A program made the position numbers and the translations under genes. From Leptodactylus fallax (lineage: Eukaryota > Chordata > Amphibia > Anura > Leptodactylidae): a stretch of DNA of 64,000 bases. The notes under the pieces were generated by a model. The model had not been told where the DNA came from. It was given only the letters and a program-made list of their open reading frames with translations, and ran no database searches. Shown here in pieces: positions 47,004 to 59,860 of this stretch. How positions within the stretch are numbered: the stretch's first letter is position 1; each line of letters starts with the position of its first letter. The stretch is from NCBI GenBank assembly GCA_947044405.1, contig CAMRHE010000359.1, positions 496,001-560,000 of the forward strand, given 5' to 3'.

Positions 47004-48092
47004 CATGAATATGTGCACAGTCAGTGTGCTGGCCGTGTTTTTCATGGCTAGCACACTGTCCCATTCATTTCTATGGCCCCATACACAGAACTGTTTATTT
47101 TCATGGTCCCTTGTATGGGGTTGTGAGCAAAACTGGATGGATGTCTTCCATGTGCCCTCCATGCCTTTCAATCAAGGCCCCGCAATACGCACACGGGAGT
47201 CCTAGTTAGACTGACACCATGTCAGCCCTAGAAATGGGCGAACCGTTTTGGCATGAGCCATATTTGACCCAAATATCCCAAATTGTTCAGTTTTTAATGA
47301 AAACCAAACGATTTGGGATTTGCCTTGGACGCACTAAAATGGTCGTCACAACATGCATTGTGGTCAATGATTTTACTCTTGGGTTTCTTCAGACCCCAAA
47401 GTAAGTAGGTGGAGGTAAAAAAAAAAAAAAAAAAAAAACATTCATACTCCCCTTCCCTCTTTGGGGCCTATTTATGGCAATTCATCAACAGTTGTGATGC
47501 TGTAAAAATAGCTGTTATCAGTGGCACAACTGAGAAATGTATATACTGTTCAGTGACTTTCACACAAGAGATTGCTAGTGTATAGCCATATCATTACAAT
47601 GCTCTACTAGATCTGTATGCGTAGATAAGCCATATGCTCAAATGATAATAATACTGTGGCAAAATAAATGCATTCATAATACTAAATGACACCGTCATTA
47701 CTGTAACCAGGCTACCAGGCTGTAGCTATATAATACCTCAATTCCATGACTGAAAAGCACCACTGTCTAATGCTGTCTGTAATAGAAAGGTGTCAAAAAG
47801 AGGGCAGAACACCACAAGAATCAAAACTCAAACAATTAAAGAAATTGATCTGGAATCTGTCTCAAAATCAGTACCAAATTCATGTGTGTGAACTTTCCCT
47901 TATACTCACTAAGGTTATGTCCAAACATAGCAACACAGCTGCACAGTAAAGTTTTGGCACAAATGTTTTCTTCATTGCAAAATTGGCTGCAAAAATGTTC
48001 TTTTTTTATTTCAATGAAAGGTTTTTTAGATTTTTTATTTATTTATTTTTTTACCCTGTGAAGTTATTGATGCGGGGGAAAAATGTTACTTA
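47004..48092. other. Intergenic with repeat fragments
   Basis: 47004-47200 (CAGTCAGTGTGCTGGCCGTG and following) is a dispersed repeat that the Tc1 at 46025 may have entered. 47417-47437 is an A run. No gene recognised. Confidence 0.4.
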
Positions 48093-48995
48093 CCGTATTT
48101 TTCGGACCATAAGACGCACCGGACCTTAAGACGCACCTAGGTTTTAGAGGAGGAAAATAGGGAAAAAAATTTTGAAGCAAAAAAATGTGGTAAAATATTT
48201 AATATATGGGAGTTGTAGTTTTGCAACAGCTGCAAGACCACATTGACAGGTGACCCTGCCGCTGTACGGGGATGCATAGGGCATCTTTTTTTGCGGGGTC
48301 AGATATACTTTTTAGTTGTACCATTTTGGGGAATGTTTATTGCTTTGATCACTTTTTATTCAAATCAGAGGTGAAACAGCGAAAAAAAACAGCGGTTCGG
48401 CATTTTTGATTTTTTTTTCCCCCTGCTATGATGTTCATACTACGGGAAAAATTATTTTAAGTTTGTAGTTCGGGCATTTTTGGACACAGGGATACCTAAT
48501 GTGTATGTGTTTCACAGTAATTTTCTACTTTTATATGTATTCTAGGGAAAGGGGGTGATTTAGAACTTTTATTTTATTTTTATTTCTTTATTTTTTTACT
48601 ATTTTACTAGCCCCCCCCTAGGGGGCTTGAACCTGCAATCATTTGGTTGCAAGTCCCATAGACTGCAATACAAGTGTATTGCTGTCTATGGGAGATTCTG
48701 TACATTGTTATTGCGGCTGGTCACAGACCAGCTGCAATAGTAATATTCCTATGACAGGCCTGGGAGCCTTCATAAGGCTGTCACAGGAACAGGACGACTG
48801 CTGTGATCTCGCCGGGAGCCGGCCTACAACAAGTAAGGTACGGGGCCGGTGGGGACTGGCCCCGGGGGCAGCTTTAATACCTGTACAGGGCTCACAGGTA
48901 GTAATGCCAGCGATCAGAGTGGACTCTGATTGCGGGCATTAGCTCTGGGTCTCCACATTACAGCGGATACACAGAAAGTGCGGTCAGAGAGTTAA
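48093..48995. mobile_element. TTAA-type MITE, copy C, with compound left end
   Basis: The right end at TTAA (48992-48995) reads CTCTCTGACCGCACTTTCTG in reverse complement. The body shares features with copy A: an A/T-rich core, then GGGGGCTTGAACCTGCAATC (tRNA-like T-arm in antisense) and a GC-rich segment. The left end begins with TTACCGTATTTTTCGGACCA then TAAGACGCACC, a separate dispersed repeat, so the true left terminus is unclear. Confidence 0.45.
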
Positions 48996-50463
48996 GAGGA
49001 GAACCAGGAGAGCGCAGTGTCTGTGAGGCCGACAGAGCGGAGCATAGTGAGGAGGAGTTGATGGTCAACAGTGTCAAATGCTGCTGAGAGATCCAGAAGA
49101 ATGAGAAGAGAGTAGTCACCTTTGGATTTAGCCGTCAGAAGATCATTGGAGACTTTTGTGAGGGCCGTTTCAGTAGAGTACAGAGTGCGGAAGCCAGATT
49201 GTAAGGGATCAAGAAGAGAGTTAGCAGAAAGATAGTGGATTAAACGAGAATAGACTAAGCGTTCCAAGATTTTGGAGATAAAAGGGAGGTTAGAGACAGG
49301 TCGATAGTTAGCAGCACAAGACGGGTCAAAGTTGGATTTCTTCAGTAGTGGGGTTATCACAGCATGTTTGAAAGAGGATGGGAAAATTCCAGAAGAGAGA
49401 GAGGTTAAATATTTTAGTAAGGTAAGTCGTGACGGCAGGCGACAGAGACTGGAGAAGGTGTGAGGGGAAAGGGTCACTACTACAGGTTGTAGGGTGAGAA
49501 GAAGAAAGTAGCTGAGATACTTCCTCCTCTGTAACAGGTTCAAAAGATGAGAATGAACAGTCTGAAGTGCGGCTGGTGAGGTGGTCAGTGCCACCTGGGG
49601 ATTCGGCAGTTATTTCCTGACGGAACTTATCAATTTTATCATGGAAATAAGTGGCCAGGTCATCTGTGCTAAGGTCTGTGAATGGCATCTGCACCTTGGG
49701 AGTGAGTAAGGAGTGAAAAGTTTCAAATAGCCTTTTAGGGTTACAGGAGAGAAGAGATGAGAGCGGTGAAATAGGCTTGTTTGGCTAGGTGAAGGGCAGA
49801 ATTATAGGTTTTAAGCATAAATTTGAAGTGGATGAAGTCTGAAGGTGTACGTGATTTTCTCCACAGACATTCAGCACACCTAGAGCACCGCAGAAGAAAA
49901 CGTGTCTGTGGCATGTGCCAGGGTTGCTGCCTCCTGTGTCTAACCTTTCGAGTGGAGGGGGGAGCTGACTCATCCAATGCACTCTTAAGGGTTTCATTAT
50001 AGTGACTGGTGGCCAGATTGGGGCAGGAGAGTGAAGAGATGGGGGACAGAGAGGACTGTAGAGTATCTGAGAGGTGCTGGGTGTTAATAGCACGTAAATT
50101 CCTGTATGTATGATGAGTAGGTGTGTCCTGTGCAGGAGAGAAAGCACTGATGGTGAGAGGCAGAAGGTTATGATCAGAGAGTGGCAGAGAAGAGTTAGTA
50201 AATTTAGAAACTGTGAGGAGTCGATGGAAGACAAGATCAATGGTGTTGCCATCTACATGTGTGGCGGAAGAGGAAAGTTGTGATAGACCAAAAGACGTGG
50301 TTATTGAGAGAAACTGTGAGGCAGCTGGGGAGATAGGGGTGTCAGTGGGGATGTTAAAGTCACCCATGATGAGGGTAGGAATTTCACTGGATAAAAAGAG
50401 GGGAAGCCAAGAAGCGAAGTGATCCAGAAATTGGTAGGGTGAGCCGGGTGGACGGTAGATCAC
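48992..50463 (-). pseudogene. L2-type ORF2 fragment, frameshifted and truncated
   Basis: 50463-49741 encodes the end of the endonuclease: YRPPGSP, IMGDFNIP (catalytic Asp), and SDHNLL (Asp-His). The linker continues in another frame to about 49380, then RT motifs continue in a third frame: SFKHAVITPLLKK, ANYRPVSNLPF, QSGFRTLYSTETALTKV and the RT box LDLSAAFDTVDHQLLL. It stops after TALSWFSS at 48992, well before the catalytic FADD-type box. At least two frameshifts; inactive. Confidence 0.78.
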
Positions 50464-50497
50464 AATTACACATAAGGAGAGTGGGCGGAAAAGTCTG
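48996..50497 (-). mobile_element. L2-clade LINE fragment (endonuclease to RT)
   Basis: Minus strand, from within the endonuclease (50497) to mid-RT (48996). It lacks the 5' start and, unusually, its 3' end, stopping at a TTAA. The clade call rests on ANYRPVSNLPFISKILERLV, QSGFR, STETAL and LDLSAAFDTVDH. Confidence 0.75.
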
Positions 50498-50810
50498 ATT
50501 TTATTATTTGATAAGTTTTTACTGTATTATTATTAAGTTAAAAACAAAAATATATTTTTTGTGAATAAAAACTGGACAAATTAGAAACCAAGTTGAGCAT
50601 TATGGCTGATGTAGGAGAGATTTCAGTGTGGATATCAGTTTAGGTGGTATAGGGGAGAAAAAGAGCCAGATGAGTGGAGAAAGAGGCATTTTCTGATAAA
50701 ATATATTACGGAGCTCCTTATGTTCACTTATAATATTGATTTATGCAAAGTTTGTTAAGAAAAGTCAGTGACCATTTATATATTCCACTTATTTTCTTTT
50801 TGTACTGTAA
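50498..50810. other. Intergenic, nothing recognised
   Basis: AT-rich sequence between the LINE fragment and a MITE. Confidence 0.4.
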
Positions 50811-51060
50811 GGCTGGGCTCACATCTGCGTCCGGTTTCCATTCGGGGATTCCGTTCCCCATTACGCTTGAAAAATGCCGAGAGAAAAGTCCTGCAAGCAG
50901 TGTTTTTCTCTACGCATTTTTCGGGTGGAAATCGGGCAGAAACCCAGTCTACGGGTTTCCGCAGGTAACTGCTTTTTAAGCGGATTGGTTTTCCATTTTT
51001 TGGGTCCCCAAGCGGACCCAAAGAATAGAAACCTGAACTCAGGCGTGAACCTAGAGTCAT
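50811..51060. repeat. Palindromic MITE (GGTTCACACCTGCG family), copy 2
   Basis: Left GGCTGGGCTCACATCTGCGT; right CCTGAACTCAGGCGTGAACC. The internal GGGGATTCCGTTCCCC is shared with 25866-26085. Confidence 0.65.
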
Positions 51061-52270
51061 TCTTCTTCTATTATTTTTCTTATTAAAGACTTCAGGATAG
51101 AGTAAATAATCGCTTTCTCAGGGTTTTGCTGTGTGTTGTCTTCTACTACTTTTTACTGTGCTTTCAGCAAATAGTCATTGCAAAGTAGCAGGGCTACACT
51201 GACTGCCTATAAAGCTTTACAGGAAAAGCAAGTAATAGCAGCTTTCTAAATGGATACTGTATGACACATATGTATATCCAGCGAGAGCTCTTCCTCCATC
51301 ATTGTTTGCATATTTGGATACAGTACGCACCTGCAGGCATATCCTTCTAATTCCTTTTACACGTACTTGATGTAATAGATTTGGCTACATGGAAATTACA
51401 AGAATTTATTCTATTTCTTTGTTTTTCAGAATTCACTTTATGTTAACTTTCCAGGACATTCACTGTTAGTGAGTAATCTTTACAAGAAGTACTAGCAGGA
51501 ACTATAGTTTCTTCCTATTCTCTGAAGACATATTGACAGGGCAGTGACCTTGGAGGTATAAGAGAATTTCAGTATATAAACAGTATGCAGTAGACTCCCC
51601 CTACTGGTGGGACAGAATTTGATCAGTTATCTCTCTAATTTCCCTTTAGAGCTCTGTATCAGCATAATGGTATCATCATGCTTGCCAACATTTGTAGGTC
51701 TTTGTCTGGGAAATGTGTGCATTGTGGAGATTTTTTTGGGGATTTCCCACTCCCTTTTTTCAGACATCGTTCCCTTTTGGTGGTATGCCCCAATCCTCTT
51801 TGTGACGCAGGCATGCAGTGTGTTGACCTTTTTTATGTGATGTGACTGGCATGGAGCATGTCCATATCACATATGAAATAAAACAGAATTCCGCTAGACC
51901 AGTGAGATTTGCTAGTGACTGTGTATGGTCACCTCTTTTTTTCAGGAGCCTCTTAGATGTTCCTTTTGAGTTGGAAAGTATGGCTAACATCCACTTCTTA
52001 ATTTATTCATATATTTCCAGGAGGAATAACAGAGGAACAGTCAACACCGAATTGTAGAAAACAATGTTCCAGCATAATTACAGTATAATTGTACTCTTAT
52101 ATGGTCAGTGAGCAGCCTGGCGATGTTATCAATGTACATTTTTGGAACAATACTTATGTAAGGTGGTGGAAGCCACCCCTTTCTAAAAAATAGCCTTAGA
52201 TGGGTGACTTTCCTAGGTTCTTATCCAAAATGGGCTTGTGGTGCTTTGTTTGTGCTTCCTAAATAAGTCT
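51061..52270. other. Intergenic, no gene recognised
   Basis: Unique-looking sequence. A 77-codon frame at 51607-51840 is hydrophobic but lacks any family signature or splice context. Confidence 0.4.
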
Positions 52271-52582
52271 TAGGTCCCGTTCACACGGGGGAATTCGCTG
52301 GTGATTTTAGGGTGAATTCCACCCCAAAAATAGCTGCAGATTCTGCTTTGATTTTGCTTTCCATTGTTTTCAATGGGAGGCAGAGATTGTAGCAGGATGC
52401 TGAAAAATAAGAGTCCTGGTCGATCTTGCTGTAAATTCTGTGACTCGTTTGGGTCTTATCAGAGGCGGAAAACCTCAACGGAATGCCAATGCAGGGATCG
52501 GGGGCAGAAAATGAAGAGGATTCTAAGTCTGATATCCACCTTAAATTCCTCTTCATTTTCTGATGTGTGAACAGGGCCTTAT
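52271..52582. repeat. Palindromic MITE (GTTCACACGGGGGAATTC family)
   Basis: Left TAGGTCCCGTTCACACGG; right TGATGTGTGAACAGGGCCTTA. Inner segments carry AATTCC and TGCTTTGATTTTGC. Non-coding. Confidence 0.6.
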
Positions 52583-54855
52583 TGCACATTACATGATGTG
52601 GATTTGTTATATTGTTTAGTGTTGTGTATGTGCCAATGAATTATTGCACTGTTTGATACTGATTCATCTGGTCTGGTATCTTCTGGAAGAAGGTGGTGCT
52701 GTGACCAAACAAGAAGAACCAATTTGTGCCTTTTGGTTGTGCTAAGGGAGGCGTCTTTTTCTTGTACCATCTAAGGTACAGATTTTGCACACTACAGCCT
52801 CTGCTGCGAACATTGTGGCTACCCATCCGTACGGTGTGATTCCAAGATTGAGCTGTAACTGGATCCGATGGTTAGCGGTGTGGACCTAGCATGTGTTGAA
52901 GGACCTGTAGATGCTGAGCATGAACCCCTGTGAGAACTAGGTAAAGGTGTGTTGCCTCAAGACCGCTGCTGAGACACTAAGACTGACATATTGTACGCTG
53001 GTCTTGATGTCCCCTGTGCAAGTACAGGTAGTACTTAGTTCATAATGAGGCATCATGAATTAGGCGCATCCTCCTGGTGTCCTTGCACCTAGGTGTAAAT
53101 CTATGTGAGTGTAACAGTAATGAGAATGGCACTGGGGGCAGGGCCCACTTTTGGAAGACTGGTGCAAAAAATGCCACTTGCTACTATTTAATCGGAAGTG
53201 GCATTAAAAACAAGCCAGAGTACTGCATGCCCGACTTTTCTTTAACTGATGGAGGAGCTTAAGGTGTCAATCAATCCATTCAGTAAATGGGCATAGTTGT
53301 AGAGGGTGCAGAGACCGCAGTCAGATCCAGGGCCTGGTGGGTCTGCCACATAAGGCTATGTTCACTTCTTTTCGCATCTGTTATCATTGTCTTTAATATT
53401 AAGAGTCAATTATGAGGCCCAAGAGATTCAGTTAATTTTAGGGGTCCAAACAGGGTTGTTCTCTCCAGGGAAAGGATTCTTTTACCCAGTACATTAATAT
53501 TTTAGGTTTACTTCTACCTTTCACCTCATTTTCCATCACCACTTACCCCTTATTAAACCGTTATCTGTTTTATCATCCACCACGCACACACATTCTTTGG
53601 GAGATCTGACATTTTGGGTAGTAATCTTTTTATTAAGTAAAAAACTGGCTCCACAACCATCAAGCTTAATATGCTGCAATGTGTATGCTTGTCTAAAACA
53701 GGTCCTCTGGAAGAGACAGCCATGTCCTTGGTGCACCAAGCACATCATTTGTATATGGTTTAATACCTCATTGTCTCAGCAACAAGATTGTACTTTGACA
53801 TATAGAAGGTATGTTTCCTATGCCAATAACCAATAACTACCTCCACAACAGCATATTGTACCGCTCATAGTACAGGACAGTATGCCTCTGGCAGACAGGG
53901 ACTTCTACCATCATAGATAACTATACAAGGAGTCCCTCTCCCGGCATAGTGTTCAGGCCAAAAAGGATTGAGTTTCACAGATTAAACTCAGTTGTGTGCA
54001 TGCGGGGGTAAGTAAGGTCTGTGGCAGGGCATTTTCTGAGATTGTAGGCCCTATGTATATTCCTAGTTACAATCTAGTCTACAATGCCAGTATTGGATGG
54101 TACAATTACAGCTTACACTAGGTTACACATAACTACTTTTCTATGCCAGCCCCGTAGCAGTGCAGTATGCCATTCTACACACATTCATCCTTCTGTAGCA
54201 ATCTGTATGGTTCCCATCACCTCTACATCTGCCAATTGCCTAATGCCTAATGCTTCTATAGATAAATGACCAATATAATAAGTTCTTGGAAGCACTCTGT
54301 ACTGGTGCTAGTGTTTGCTTAAGCTGCATGATACATTCAGTCTATGCCTCAGGTTAATATTTATGGAATATTATTTTGTACTATATTGTGAAAAGTTTTG
54401 TCTGCACAAATACAAGCAATGCCATAAAGTCTTTTTGTATAGGTACACACAGTATATGTTAGTGATTATATCCAGGGAGGTTCAGAATATGGATTTACGT
54501 TTTATTTTTACTAAGCACAGCATGTCATTTAGAAAATGCTACAGAAATGAATCCTACTAGGAAGCACTTAGTGATCCTGTATAGTGTGTAGTGTACTATA
54601 TATATCTGTTCTGTAGCTCTTAAGTGGAGAAACATGAAATGTATATCATAAAATAATCCTTTAATAGGCCCACCATGGGGAAATTTAGTGTGTTACAGCA
54701 GCATAGCAGTACTTGTACTATAAAGGGAAACACCAAGTAATAAAGGTACTAGTACTATAAAGGGAAACACCTAGTAGTGAATGAGAAATAAAACTAGGAT
54801 ACAAAGACTCTTGATATTTGGTACAGAATTGACTTTTTCATGACCAAGCTCTCTA
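52583..54855. other. Intergenic, no gene recognised
   Basis: Several short open frames, none with domain, splice or codon support. No terminal repeats or simple repeats of note. Confidence 0.4.
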
Positions 54856-56228
54856 TACAGTTGTCCTGAAAAGTTTACATACCCCAGCGTTTTTTTTGTT
54901 TTTTGGCCTTTTTTCAGAGAATATTAATGATAACACAAAAACTTTTTCTCCACTCATGGTTAGTGGTTGGTTGAAGCCATTTATTGTCAAACTTCTGTAT
55001 TTTCTCTTTTTAAATCATAATGACAACCAAAAACATCAAAATGACCCTGTTCAAAAGTTCACATACCGTGGTGATTTTGGCCTTATAACATGCCCAGAAG
55101 TTGACACAAAGGGGTTTGAATGGCTACTAAAGGTAACATCCTCACCTGTCACCTGTTTGCTTGTAATCAGTGTGTGTGCATAAAAGCTGAGTGAGTTTCT
55201 GGGATCCAGACAGACTGTTGCATCTTTCCTCCAGCCACTGACGTTTCTGGATTGTGAGTCATGGGGAAAGCAAAAGAATTGTCCACGGATCTACGGGAAA
55301 AGGTAGTTGAACTGTATAAAACAGGAAAGGGATACAAAAAGATATCCAAGGAATTGATAATGCCAGTCAGCAGTGTTCAAACTGATTAACTAATGGAAAC
55401 TCAGGGGCTCTGTAAAAACCAAACCACGGTCAGGTAGACCAACCAAAATTTCGGCCACAATTGCCCGGAAAATTGTTTGGGATGCCACACATAACAGTTT
55501 AAATACAGGACTCTCTGAAATCTATCGGTGTGGCTGTTTCAAGATGGATAATAAGGAGGCAATTGAAGAAAGATGGGCTGCATGTTCAAGTTGCCAGAAG
55601 AAAGCCATTACTGCGCAAATGCCACAAAGAATCTCGCCTTCAATATGCCAAACAGCACAGAGACAAGCCTCAAAACTTCTGGAACAAGGTAATTTGGAGT
55701 GATGAGACAAAAATCGAACTTTTTGGCCACAACCATAAACATTACATTTGGAGAGGTGTCAATAAGGCCTATGATGAAAGGAACACCATCCCTACTGTAA
55801 AGCATGGAGGTGGATCACTGATGATTTGGGGATGTGTGAGATTGAAAGGCACAGGAAACTTGGTCAAAGTTGAAGGAAAGATGAATGCAGCAGGTTATCA
55901 GCAAATACTGGAGGCAAATTTGCACTCATCAGCCAGGAAGCTGCGCATGGGACATACTTGGATGTTCCAACATGACAACAATCCAAAACACAAGGCCAAG
56001 TCAACCTGTCATTGGGGTATGTGAACTTTTGAACAGGGTCATTTTGATGATTTTGGTTGTCATTATGATTTAAAAAGAGAAAACACAGAAGTTTGACAAT
56101 AAATGGCTTCAACCAACCACTAACCATGAGTGGAGAAAAAGTTTTTGTGTTATCATTCCTATTCTCTGAAAAAAGGCCAACAAAACAAAAAATCTGCAGG
56201 GGTATGTAAACTTTTTAGCCCAACTGTA
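54856..56228 (+). mobile_element. Tc1-family transposon with long terminal repeats, defective
   Basis: TA at 54856-54857 and 56227-56228 flanks 1,369 bp (54858-56226). The ends read CAGTTGTCCTGAAAAGTTTA on the left and CAGTTGGGCTAAAAAGTTTA on the right in reverse complement. Inverted arms are about 215 bp, with inner repeats around GTTCACATACC. The transposase is truncated and frameshifted. Confidence 0.88.
55263..56024 (+). pseudogene. Tc1 transposase pseudogene lacking the catalytic Glu
   Basis: Starts MGKAKELSTDLREKVVELYK at 55263. The frame breaks near 55385 (just after SSVQT) and resumes, after a second shift, in an open stretch (55530-56024) with [13 protein letters not shown] (first Asp), [11 protein letters not shown] and FQHDNNPKH (second Asp). 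After KAKST it jumps into the right terminal repeat, so the PDLNPIEN segment with the Glu is deleted. Confidence 0.8.
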
Positions 56229-56599
56229 TGTTTGCCTGGAGCGTTAGAAAGAATTCACCCTGCTTGGTCTCCATTACAAACACTGCAGTTGAAAAAAGTA
56301 GGACATCCGGTGGAAACTACAGAACACTTCGTAAACTTTATTATCCTTTGTCTTTAAATGTATGCATACTGGGGAAGATTTGTCTTTGTTCTATGCCACT
56401 TTTGGGTTTGCCATATTTTAAATGACCCATTCATCAAAAATTGTCACAAGTGCCATTTTTATGCCACCCTCATCACTTTCCGAAAATTTACATCAGTGCC
56501 TGTGACTTGTTATGAATTAAGTAAATCCTTTGAATGTTCAGGGATTATCAAAACTAGAGTGGAGTACACTAGTCTAAGTCCCGCCCCACTGGCTCAGGT
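56229..56599. other. Intergenic, nothing recognised
   Basis: No repeat ends or exons seen. Confidence 0.4.
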
Positions 56600-56880
56600 T
56601 TACTATTGTGGATACGACTAGACGCTGACATAAACATATCGCATCTCTGGCGCAGTGTGGCACATCTTGGGGCATCTTATTTGGGTCAGAATTTTGCGAC
56701 AGGTTAGGGTGTATTGTCAGATAAAGGTGGCTTAAATGCGCCACAATGTGCCAAAATACTGATGACAAATTCTGGCATTAAGCCAACTAAAGGGTGGTAT
56801 AAATGCAGATGAGACCGTCTGAAGATATGCCAGATTTATCATCCAGAATCAGTCACTGTGATAAATCTGCTGTATTTTCA
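56600..56880. repeat. Dispersed repeat (AAATGCGCCACAATGTGCC family)
   Basis: It contains GTGTGGCACATCTTGGGGC, AAATGCGCCACAATGTGCC and GATATGCCAGATTTATCATC, matching 43820-44035 and, more weakly, 34490-34660 and 59430-59830. Confidence 0.55.
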
Positions 56881-56904
56881 GACTGCCTGTCTAAGTTAGC
56901 ACTG

Positions 56905-57304
56905 TTTAAAGGGGCGTTCACACTACCGTTGCTAATGTCCGTTGCTGTCTTCCGTCATAGGGTGACAGCAACGGACATTAAACTGTTGCAGAGAACGGTC
57001 ACAGACTGATTCTGTGTCCATTCCCATTGACACTATTGTAAACAACATGATGGAAGCTAGCTTTCGTCATGTTTGTTTACTTTTATAATTGAAGATCGTG
57101 CATGCAGGACTTTATCTTCCGTTACAAAGGAAAATAAAGATGACGGAAGATAGTGTCCCTAATGTTGTTTACATTAGTGTCAATGGAAACGGACACAGAA
57201 TCAGTCTGTCACCGTTCTCTGCAACAGTTTAATGTCCGTTGCTGTCACCCTATGACAGAAGACAGCAACGAACATTAGCAATGGTAGTGTGAACACCCCC
57301 TAAC
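56905..57304. mobile_element. Large palindromic MITE, arms of about 115 bp
   Basis: The left arm GGGGCGTTCACACTACCGTT, then GCTAATGTCCGTTGCTGTC, pairs with the right arm GACAGCAACGAACATTAGCA then ATGGTAGTGTGAACACCCCC. Matching continues inward through CTGTTGCAGAGAACGG and GACTGATTCTGTGTCC to about 57022. Each arm is itself a smaller palindrome (AATGTCCGTTGCTGTC / GACAGCAACGGACATT). Possible TTAA-type target. A related single arm lies at 44040-44215. Confidence 0.75.
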
Positions 57305-59860
57305 TATTAGAAAATCTGGACCAATGTGTTTTTTTTTTTTTGTATATTTGTTAATAGAAACTGCAGTGTAAAGCACAGGCATCTGAGAGCCTCTTGCACT
57401 GAAGTGAAAGCGAGACATCTGAATTTGATGTATGGGGGTGCATTAAGTCCCAGTGGCTACTGAAGTCACAGGTTTTTTTGTGTGACTCTGGCACTGGCAG
57501 ATAATGCATTGATCGCTTTGGGGGGTGGATTTATTTTCCTGGGGTGGATGGGTGATAATCTTTGGTGCAAAGGCCTTTCATCCCCGTTCTGTGTCTCACT
57601 TGCCACTTTCTGCAAATGTTTATTATAACTCATGACAGTTTTCTGAAGTGAGTTATACTGGAAATCCATACCAATTCTTGACTGGTGTAGATTACAATAC
57701 TGGCACATAGGCATGAGCCAGATTTATGAAGAGGCCAGGGCCTCTTGGTTAATCGGGGGGGCCTTGCACGGGCCCTTTATAAAGACTGGTGTATGAAATG
57801 CCCTCTTAATAAATCTGCCCCATTGTATTTAAGTATAACCTAAAGACCAACTTCCCAAACTGCCAATTGTAGACAGTACTTCATCAGTATTTGGTGTGAC
57901 TCATGTAATATAATTGGTATTTAACCATCAGGATACTTTTTTACAGGCATATAATGATTTACCATGCACTTCCTCTCATTGAAGCAGGGCTGAAGTTTTA
58001 GCTATTCTGAGGGCAGCAGCTAGAAGTGGTATCAGCATTTATTAGGAGCCACAGCTAATGAGATGGCTGCTCATCTACCTGGAAAGTACAGCCCTGCCAT
58101 TGCTAATTGACTGCTAAAAACAGATTTACAGAGCTTTTCCTAGCAACAGTTCTACTAACTTATACATGAAGACCTGACATACCTGCTGCTGGATGTGGGA
58201 TCATGGCAGCGGTGACAGAGAATACATCCCACACAAAATCTTTTTGACAAGGAGTGAACTCCAAGCCACATCTCAGGAGTATTTTACATGTGTGCAGAAC
58301 ATTTATTATTAGTATATAAAGGCCACTCAAAAATGACGACTCCCAGAGCAAAGAATTGGTCAATTGTGGCCACTGCAATATTAACAATGAAGAAAGCGCA
58401 ACATGTAGATATCTGTGCATATGTGTATAATCTCCTAGCGGTCTTAGGGCCATGTACATGGCATTGCCTCATGCATGGACAGTACTGAGTCTCTATAGGA
58501 CGATGGTAAAATATCTCCAGAAACATTAAGGGAAAAATCTGTAAATCTACAGAGTGAAAAGCAGTGAGTGTATGAGAGCACTTAAATGGCTTTGATAATT
58601 ATGTCACAAAGTTTCTTATTATTGGATTAATGGACTGTACTTATTTATGCTAAAATGACAAAACCTATATATAATAAATGTGTTTAAGAGAATAGATCCA
58701 AATAATGTTACTTTGGTCTAGTAACAGTGACCCAATCTGAGTATAAAAGCAGAAGTATAAGATATATACACACTATGTACCATCTCATATAATCTTGCCA
58801 GCTGAGTAGCGACCATTGAATTCTTTTAGAAAGATTTGTTCCTTTTCTACAGTAGTATTCTTTATAAACAGTAAGTGAAAGCCGAGGAGAGGACTACATT
58901 GATTTCTAATAGAACAGATGAAAATCTATATAGAGCAGCCATTACAATTATAACCGTGCTGATAGATTGGCCTTTGTGTATATTTGTGTTGTCAGGTTAT
59001 CTGATGGCTTCTTATGCTGGACCATTTTGTATTACGCTGCATGAAATGCTGCCACTCGCATTCCAGCTCAGTGGTGCAGAGCCAAAGATAAGAAGCAGGA
59101 GATGGAATGATAAATATTAATAGGTATTTCAATTCTCAGTACGGCAGACACAGACGAAAAATCTAAACACTAAGTAACAAACCAAATTACTATATTGTGC
59201 AATAGACAATTCAGGAGTACAGTCGTCTCAGGCAACGTGTGCTCATGTGAAGGGCCATTTATTATAATAAAAAGAAATAAATGAAAGGAAACTTGAAAAT
59301 AAACTTTGCTTTACCCATTTAGAACCAAGCCATTTCTTATTTTTATACAACCAAACCTTTTCTTTTCCATAACTCTTAAAATTTTGTCAGTGCAGCAACA
59401 GTATACAAGATAAACTAAAACTGTCTAACTTTTAGACAGTGCAGACTTAGACTAAACAGTTTTAAACTGCACCAGATTTACCACAGTGTTTAATGCTGTT
59501 TGAACATATGCCGCAGTTTTAGACTGTCTAATCCGACTTTACACCACTTATTAATTGGCTTATTTTTCTGGTGCAAAAATGTGGCGTAGTGCCTAAAATT
59601 GTGGTACAACTTCCAAAATAATGGTGCAATGTCTGGCTTACAGTTCAGCATATTACACCACACCTCCTCAACCAGTCCCATATGTCATACGAGGCGCACA
59701 AACTGTTAGAAAGTGTCTAAAAGACCTAGGAAATGAGTTGTAAAGCATGTTCATCAGTTTTTTGGCGCACATTATGGCAGACATCTGGTACATTGGATTA
59801 ATCTTATTAGTTTATCTGCCCCAAGGTATTTTGCATTACTTAATAGAAGGAATGCAAACA
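57305..59860. other. Intergenic, mostly unassigned
   Basis: 59430-59830 carries a diverged copy of the TAGACTGTCTAATCCGAC repeat also near 34240. No gene recognised in the rest. Confidence 0.4.

Noticed and set aside
51607..51840. Hydrophobic 77-codon plus-strand frame
   Set aside because: No family signature, no splice sites in phase and no neighbour exon; AT-rich sequence readily yields such frames.
58160..58459. 99-codon minus-strand frame
   Set aside because: No recognisable domain and an overlapping frame of similar length in another phase.
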